From Bacteroidaceae bacterium (GTDB lineage: Bacteria; Bacteroidota; Bacteroidia; Bacteroidales; Bacteroidaceae): DNA of 17,003 bases. Position 1 is the stretch's first letter; each line of letters begins with the position of its first letter. Positions 12,529-17,003 of the stretch are shown in pieces. The position numbers and the translations under genes are program-made. A model generated the notes under the pieces. The model saw only the letters and a program-made list of their open reading frames with translations. It was not told where the DNA came from and did no database searches. The stretch spans positions 1 through 17,003 of the forward strand of contig JAEEOD010000332.1 in assembly GCA_016284115.1 (NCBI GenBank). The letters are read 5' to 3'.

Positions 12529-13152
12529 ATGAGTATAATATACGATTGGTATGAAGCACCGCAGTCTGCTTCGAAACAGCAAGAAGGAAAAGAAGTAACT
12601 TTATATCCTCGTATTCCGAGAAGTGAGACAATTGATATCAAATGCATTGCCAAAGAGATACAGGATGCCAGTTCATTTACGGCCTCTGATGTACAGGGAT
12701 TGATAGTGGCGTTTAGTGAAGTGGTAAAGAGACACCTCGCCATGGGCAATTCTGTGCATTTGGAAGGCATCGGATATTTTAAGGCTGAGCTTGGAACCAT
12801 GGAAAAGGTAACGGCATCTACTAAGTTTAAGGGAAAAAAAGTATATGTAGATGGAGTGGGGTTCAAGCCCGACAGACAGTTGGTACGACAGTTACAACAA
12901 ACTAAACTGGTGCGTACTAAAACTTCATGGCACTCGATAGAACTGACGGACGAGATGATAGAACAAGGACTGACCACGCATTTTGCCTCTGAGCAGATGC
13001 TTTCCGTCAAACAGTTTGGCATGTTGTTCAATCAAACAGAATCCACTGCTCGCCGTCGTATCAACACACTCGTTAAAGCTGGTAAGCTCCATAACATTGG
13101 ACATCGTGCATTAGCCCTCTATGTTCCCAATCCAGGTTGTTTTGGTAAGTAA
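12529..13152 (+). CDS. HU-HIG-type DNA-binding protein: HU-like domain plus C-terminal winged helix
   Basis: The 207-residue protein has an HU/IHF-like domain at about residues 1-125. It shows the Bacteroidetes form VTLYPRIPRSETIDIKCIAKEIQDASSFTASDVQGLIVAFSEVVKRHLAMGNSVHLEGIGYFKAEL, then KFKGKKVYVDGVGFKPDRQLVRQL. Residues about 150-200 look like a winged helix-turn-helix: SVKQFGMLFNQTESTARRRINTLVKAGKLHNIG. This fits the described HU-HIG family, in which an HU domain is fused to a wHTH, Ig or glycine-rich module. It should bind DNA, but sequence preference and role are unknown. It sits downstream of its own promoter and a 22-bp-period palindrome array, which makes autoregulation a reasonable hypothesis. 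It is preceded by no other gene on that transcript. Confidence 0.88.
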   Translation: MSIIYDWYEAPQSASKQQEGKEVTLYPRIPRSETIDIKCIAKEIQDASSFTASDVQGLIVAFSEVVKRHLAMGNSVHLEGIGYFKAELGTMEKVTASTKFKGKKVYVDGVGFKPDRQLVRQLQQTKLVRTKTSWHSIELTDEMIEQGLTTHFASEQMLSVKQFGMLFNQTESTARRRINTLVKAGKLHNIGHRALALYVPNPGCFGK

Positions 13153-13174
13153 AAGCAATTTTTCGGCGTAAAGC

Positions 13175-13205
13175 ATTGTTATTTCAATAAAAGTGATTAT
13201 CTTTG
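13175..13205 (+). promoter_or_regulatory. Promoter of tRNA-Lys (ATTG-N19-TATCTTTG)
   Basis: ATTG (13175-13178), 19 nt, then TATCTTTG (13198-13205) fit the Bacteroidetes promoter. It lies 28 nt before the tRNA and 22 nt after the HU-like gene. Confidence 0.75.
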
Positions 13206-13233
13206 CAGCCGATTTCAATAATCAACGGTGTTA

Positions 13234-13306
13234 GATCCGCTAGCTCAGCAGGTAGAGCACAACACTTTTAATGTTGGGGTCTTGGGTTCGAGCCCCAAGC
13301 GGATCA
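13234..13306 (+). tRNA. tRNA-Lys (anticodon TTT)
   Basis: The sequence gives a complete 73-nt cloverleaf. The acceptor stem pairs GATCCGC (13234-13240) with GCGGATC (13299-13305), and the discriminator is A13306. Anticodon stem CAACA/TGTTG encloses loop CTTTTAA, which puts TTT at 13267-13269 (lysine). The T-arm is TTGGGTTCGAGCCCCAA. CCA is not encoded. It has its own promoter and terminator, so it is a single-gene unit. Confidence 0.97.
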
Positions 13307-13314
13307 CAAAAAAG

Positions 13315-13348
13315 AGAGGTACCAAAAGGGTACCTCTTTCTTTATTTT
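13315..13348 (+). terminator. Intrinsic terminator of tRNA-Lys
   Basis: A 9-bp stem pairs AGAGGTACC (13315-13323) with GGTACCTCT (13329-13337) around loop AAAAG, followed by TTCTTTATTTT. It begins 9 nt after the tRNA. Confidence 0.88.
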
Positions 13349-13369
13349 ACACATCCTTTTTAGTGTAAA
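13346..13369 (-). terminator. Weak hairpin downstream of the GH9 gene
   Basis: TTTACAC (13346-13352) and GTGTAAA (13363-13369) form a 7-bp A/T-rich inverted repeat with a 10-nt loop, 45 nt past the GH9 stop on the minus strand. There is no T-run after it on that strand, so its role as a terminator is doubtful. Confidence 0.35.
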
Positions 13370-13414
13370 TATGTTGATAAATAAACTCTCTTTTTGTTGA
13401 AATGTGGAGCTTTC

Positions 13415-15922
13415 TTACTTCAAAACATTCTTGAACGCCTCACCGAAGATAACGTATTGTGTGTTACCACCTACGGTACCCTCGTTCTGTCCCCACAGGA
13501 AGGGCCAGTCGTCGTAGTTCTCAAAATGGTCTGGCTGACGGAACAGCAAACCTGGAGCTACGTTGCCTGGGATGAATGAGAAGTCAGCACGGTTGTTACC
13601 ATAGAACACTGCCTTTGGACGAGCAGCTCCTATAGCTGCTACCAAAGAGTAGTTGTGATAGGGGTGACAGCCAAAGAGGTAGTTGCCGGCACGGAAGATA
13701 TCGTCTTTCTGGATGATATCTGGGTAATACAGGTAAGCGAAACAGATGGTGGTGCCAAAGCTTACTACATTGCCGCTTCCTGCCCAGTTGCCCAAGCCAA
13801 TGGGCACTCCGTAAGGATTGTCCTTGTCGAAGCTATTGATATATTCCTGATATTGTTGAATATACGGTCGTAGGCGCAGCTTATAGGCCTCGTCCATATA
13901 GGGGATGGCATCCAACGCAGTTTGCATGTTGTTGACGGCATTGTCATCCATTGCCTGCCAGATTTGATTTTTGAAACTATCCAAATATGACTGTTCGTGT
14001 GTAGCCGCATAGAGCTGCAGGTTGGTAGCCATATTACTGCCCATACGGCGAGAAGCATTGTTGCCGTTTGCCATCAGTTCATTGGCTTCCGCCATGAGGC
14101 GTTTCGACTGCGTAAGGGCACGCTTAGAGAGATCGTCGTTATAACCTTCCAGTGCACGACTGGCTGCGGCAAACATCGTAGCTGCACGGAAATCCATCCA
14201 GGCATTGCGCGTGGTGAATGCCCACATGTCGTCAGGGGTGCCGCTTGACTTGCCATCGGCAGATACCTCGTAAGGCTTCAGACTACGGTCGTAGTGCAAG
14301 CCATCGGTGATAGATGCAGCATCGCCCAAATGGTGGTAGTTGTCGAGTACAGAGTTAGACAAAGTGCTAGCCATGTGTCCTATCTGCTCAGCCTGTGCCA
14401 CTAGGTTGAGGGTGCCATGCTCGATGTATTGTAAGATATCAGGTATGCCATCGGGACGATGTAAATCTACATAGCGTTGTTGCTCGCTGACGAAGGTCTC
14501 ATCACGCTGTGATTTGAACAACTCCCATGCACGTACCAGGTTTTCCACCACACCAATGTTGGCACCTGTTTCAATGTCGAAGTCGCCTGCATCGAAGTAA
14601 CCGCCTATGTTCAAGCCAGGAATCAACTCGTAAGGCTGGTATTTGGTATCGGTAGTAGCCCCTTGGCGGTGCATGTCGAAATGGTCGCTGGGTGGAGCCT
14701 GTAGATAGCCTTCCTTGAACGGTTCACCGTGCCATACACGATAGCCCTCATTCACCGTCATGTGGTTCATGTGGATAGGAATCCAAACGTCGGTAGTGGC
14801 GTCTGTTATCTTGTCGTACACGCTGTTGTCAATCAAGAAATTGTTGGTCTTGATGTCTCCGTATTGAATATAATAGATGCCAGGCTCGCGAACAGATGAG
14901 AAGTCGAACCTTACATAATTGTACTTGAAGTATGGTCCCCATGACTGAATGTTGCCCTTGAACACCTCACTGGTGGTGCCGTCCTCACGGATGCGGAAGA
15001 TAGAAGCAGTGGGCTTTGGGGTATCTTTCTTGTCGAGCTCAATGACTGCTACCTTAGGCTGTTCAGGTACATAACCTACGTGGGAGAAACCAATGTTGGG
15101 TTCACGAATCCAGTTGGGGATAGCATGAGGCTCTACTGTCCAAGTCAATACTTTGCCAGTCTTGCCAGCAGGCAGGATGCTACGCAAAACGAACCAACCG
15201 TTCTGTGCCAGGATGCGGCCATCATAAAGCAATAACTCAGCCTCGCTGGTTACCTTTACCATACGCTCTGGGTCGTCCATCGCCATCAGCAACGAGTGTC
15301 CTTTCTCCAAAGGCAGCGGGTCGATAAAACGGTCTGTGCCTCTGTCGTCATAAGTCTTGAAGCCCTTGAATTGACGAGCTTTCTCGCTGTTAGGACGCGT
15401 GATAGTTTCGCTAGCAGCATAGCGTGGGAAACGGTTTAAACGACCATCCATCATGAAAGTTTTGAGCCAGTATTGCGAGGGTAGGAACTCGAGGTTGAAA
15501 CCAGCTTCTCCAGCAATGGCTTGAGGTACGGGTTTGTCGAGATAGACGCTGATTTCTACAGCATTGCCCTTGCCGGTTACTACGACTTTACTATCAAAAT
15601 CATAATCTTCATAGCGCATGGAAATCTCGATGGCGTTGTTGGCTTTATCTACCTTGCGGTTGATGAGTGTAGGCACCAAGTCCCATTGCTCAGGGGCATT
15701 GTTCAGACGGATGGCGCCACCTTGGGCGGTACGTACACCATGATGAATGATTTCGATACCAGAGTCTTTCTCGTCGTTGAAGCCACCGTTGAAGCTGTTG
15801 CTGAAAACCAATACGTTCACGCCTTGGCGCTCGAAGTACTCCAGGTCATTGAGTTGCAGTCCTTGTGCCTGACAGAGAGAAGTTGCAAGCACACCTGCTA
15901 TGATTAATAAAGACTTTTTCAT
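13415..15922 (-). CDS. Secreted glycoside hydrolase family 9 enzyme (endoglucanase-like)
   Basis: The 835-residue protein has a Sec signal peptide ending at CQAQ (20). Residues about 275-365 form the Ig-like cellulase N-terminal domain that precedes GH9 catalysis (IGFSHVGYVPEQPKVAVIEL to GIYYIQYGDIKTNNFLI). The catalytic (alpha/alpha)6 domain runs from about 370 to the end. GYFDAGDFD (441-449) holds the base Asp pair 444/447, GCHPYHNYSLV (751-761) is the substrate-binding His region, and NEGTVGGNTQYV (813-824) has the likely acid Glu814. Family members cut beta-1,4-glucans such as cellulose, or remove glucose from them; the specificity here is open. Residues 21-270 are an extra beta-rich region that I do not recognise. 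A CE1-like esterase gene lies 81 nt upstream on the same strand, suggesting a joint role in plant polysaccharide breakdown. Confidence 0.92.
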   Translation of the reverse strand: MKKSLLIIAGVLATSLCQAQGLQLNDLEYFERQGVNVLVFSNSFNGGFNDEKDSGIEIIHHGVRTAQGGAIRLNNAPEQWDLVPTLINRKVDKANNAIEISMRYEDYDFDSKVVVTGKGNAVEISVYLDKPVPQAIAGEAGFNLEFLPSQYWLKTFMMDGRLNRFPRYAASETITRPNSEKARQFKGFKTYDDRGTDRFIDPLPLEKGHSLLMAMDDPERMVKVTSEAELLLYDGRILAQNGWFVLRSILPAGKTGKVLTWTVEPHAIPNWIREPNIGFSHVGYVPEQPKVAVIELDKKDTPKPTASIFRIREDGTTSEVFKGNIQSWGPYFKYNYVRFDFSSVREPGIYYIQYGDIKTNNFLIDNSVYDKITDATTDVWIPIHMNHMTVNEGYRVWHGEPFKEGYLQAPPSDHFDMHRQGATTDTKYQPYELIPGLNIGGYFDAGDFDIETGANIGVVENLVRAWELFKSQRDETFVSEQQRYVDLHRPDGIPDILQYIEHGTLNLVAQAEQIGHMASTLSNSVLDNYHHLGDAASITDGLHYDRSLKPYEVSADGKSSGTPDDMWAFTTRNAWMDFRAATMFAAASRALEGYNDDLSKRALTQSKRLMAEANELMANGNNASRRMGSNMATNLQLYAATHEQSYLDSFKNQIWQAMDDNAVNNMQTALDAIPYMDEAYKLRLRPYIQQYQEYINSFDKDNPYGVPIGLGNWAGSGNVVSFGTTICFAYLYYPDIIQKDDIFRAGNYLFGCHPYHNYSLVAAIGAARPKAVFYGNNRADFSFIPGNVAPGLLFRQPDHFENYDDWPFLWGQNEGTVGGNTQYVIFGEAFKNVLK

Positions 15923-15956
15923 GTTTGATTTCGTATGGTTGATGAATTACTGAATA

Positions 15957-15987
15957 AAAGGGGTGTGCCAAAGACGGCACACCCTTT
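15957..15987 (-). terminator. Intercistronic hairpin between the CE1-like esterase and GH9 genes
   Basis: A perfect 9-bp stem pairs GGGTGTGCC (15961-15969) with GGCACACCC (15976-15984) around loop AAAGAC. On the minus strand it is followed by CTTTTATTC, a short T-rich tail. It is 19 nt after the esterase stop codon. No TAnnTTTG promoter is visible in the 34 nt left before GH9, so read-through with partial termination, or mRNA end protection, is likely. Confidence 0.65.
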
Positions 15988-16003
15988 ATCATTACAATAT
16001 GAT

Positions 16004-17003
<1,000 letters not shown>

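Noticed and set aside
12459..13031. A 190-residue minus-strand open frame over the HU-like gene
   Set aside because: Antisense to a well-supported HU-wHTH gene; composition rich in Ser, Cys and Ile without domain features.

Overview
The window looks like a chromosomal segment from a Bacteroidales bacterium, most likely a Prevotella/Segatella-type gut or rumen anaerobe. This rests on four things. At least eleven genes or tRNAs are preceded by TAnnTTTG, the Bacteroidetes -7 element, and four of those sites also have TTTG exactly 20 nt upstream. Start codons lack Shine-Dalgarno sequences. Lipoprotein signal peptides are abundant. Bacteroidetes-typical families are present: a HU-HIG-type DNA-binding protein, a SusC/TonB plug domain and GH9/CE1 secreted enzymes. 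No phage, transposase, CRISPR array or rRNA is visible.

Layout: tRNA-Val with a strong terminator (62-175) is followed by a BASS-family transporter (+), which converges on a lipoprotein with two antibiotic-biosynthesis-monooxygenase (ABM) domains (-). Divergent from that is a type-B carboxylesterase lipoprotein (+). It converges, across a bidirectional terminator, on a plug-only TonB-like protein (-), and behind that lies a secreted CE1-like esterase (-). An AraC regulator (+) is divergent from the esterase and abuts, stop codon to stop codon, a lipoprotein nitroreductase (-). A small coiled-coil protein (+) follows. Then comes a tight three-gene minus-strand operon at 9556-7736: a degenerate metallo-beta-lactamase-fold lipoprotein, an FMN split-barrel protein and an NTF2-like lipoprotein. 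An HxlR regulator and a small hypothetical protein diverge from it.

Next come menG and menA, the last two steps of menaquinone synthesis (+). They are followed by a leader with four palindromic sites at an exact 22-bp period in front of a HU-plus-winged-helix protein (+), then tRNA-Lys. The right end holds two polysaccharide-degrading enzymes on the minus strand, a CE1-like feruloyl/acetyl esterase running off the edge and a GH9 glycosidase, with a hairpin between them.

Themes: envelope lipoproteins and secreted hydrolases dominate (five lipoproteins, four further Sec-exported proteins or probable ones). Two regulator/target pairs are arranged divergently (AraC/esterase, HxlR/redox-like operon). 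The most unexplained signals are the 22-bp palindrome array before the HU gene; an 8-bp-period GTC repeat found three times just after plus-strand stop codons, twice coupled to the same hairpin; a structured probable dispersed repeat carrying the -7 box of the HxlR-linked operon; and the MBL-fold lipoprotein that has lost its usual zinc ligands.

Stretches without genes: 1-61 holds nothing I can assign. The 352-nt gap 9557-9908 holds divergent promoters, inverted repeats and the structured repeat described below.
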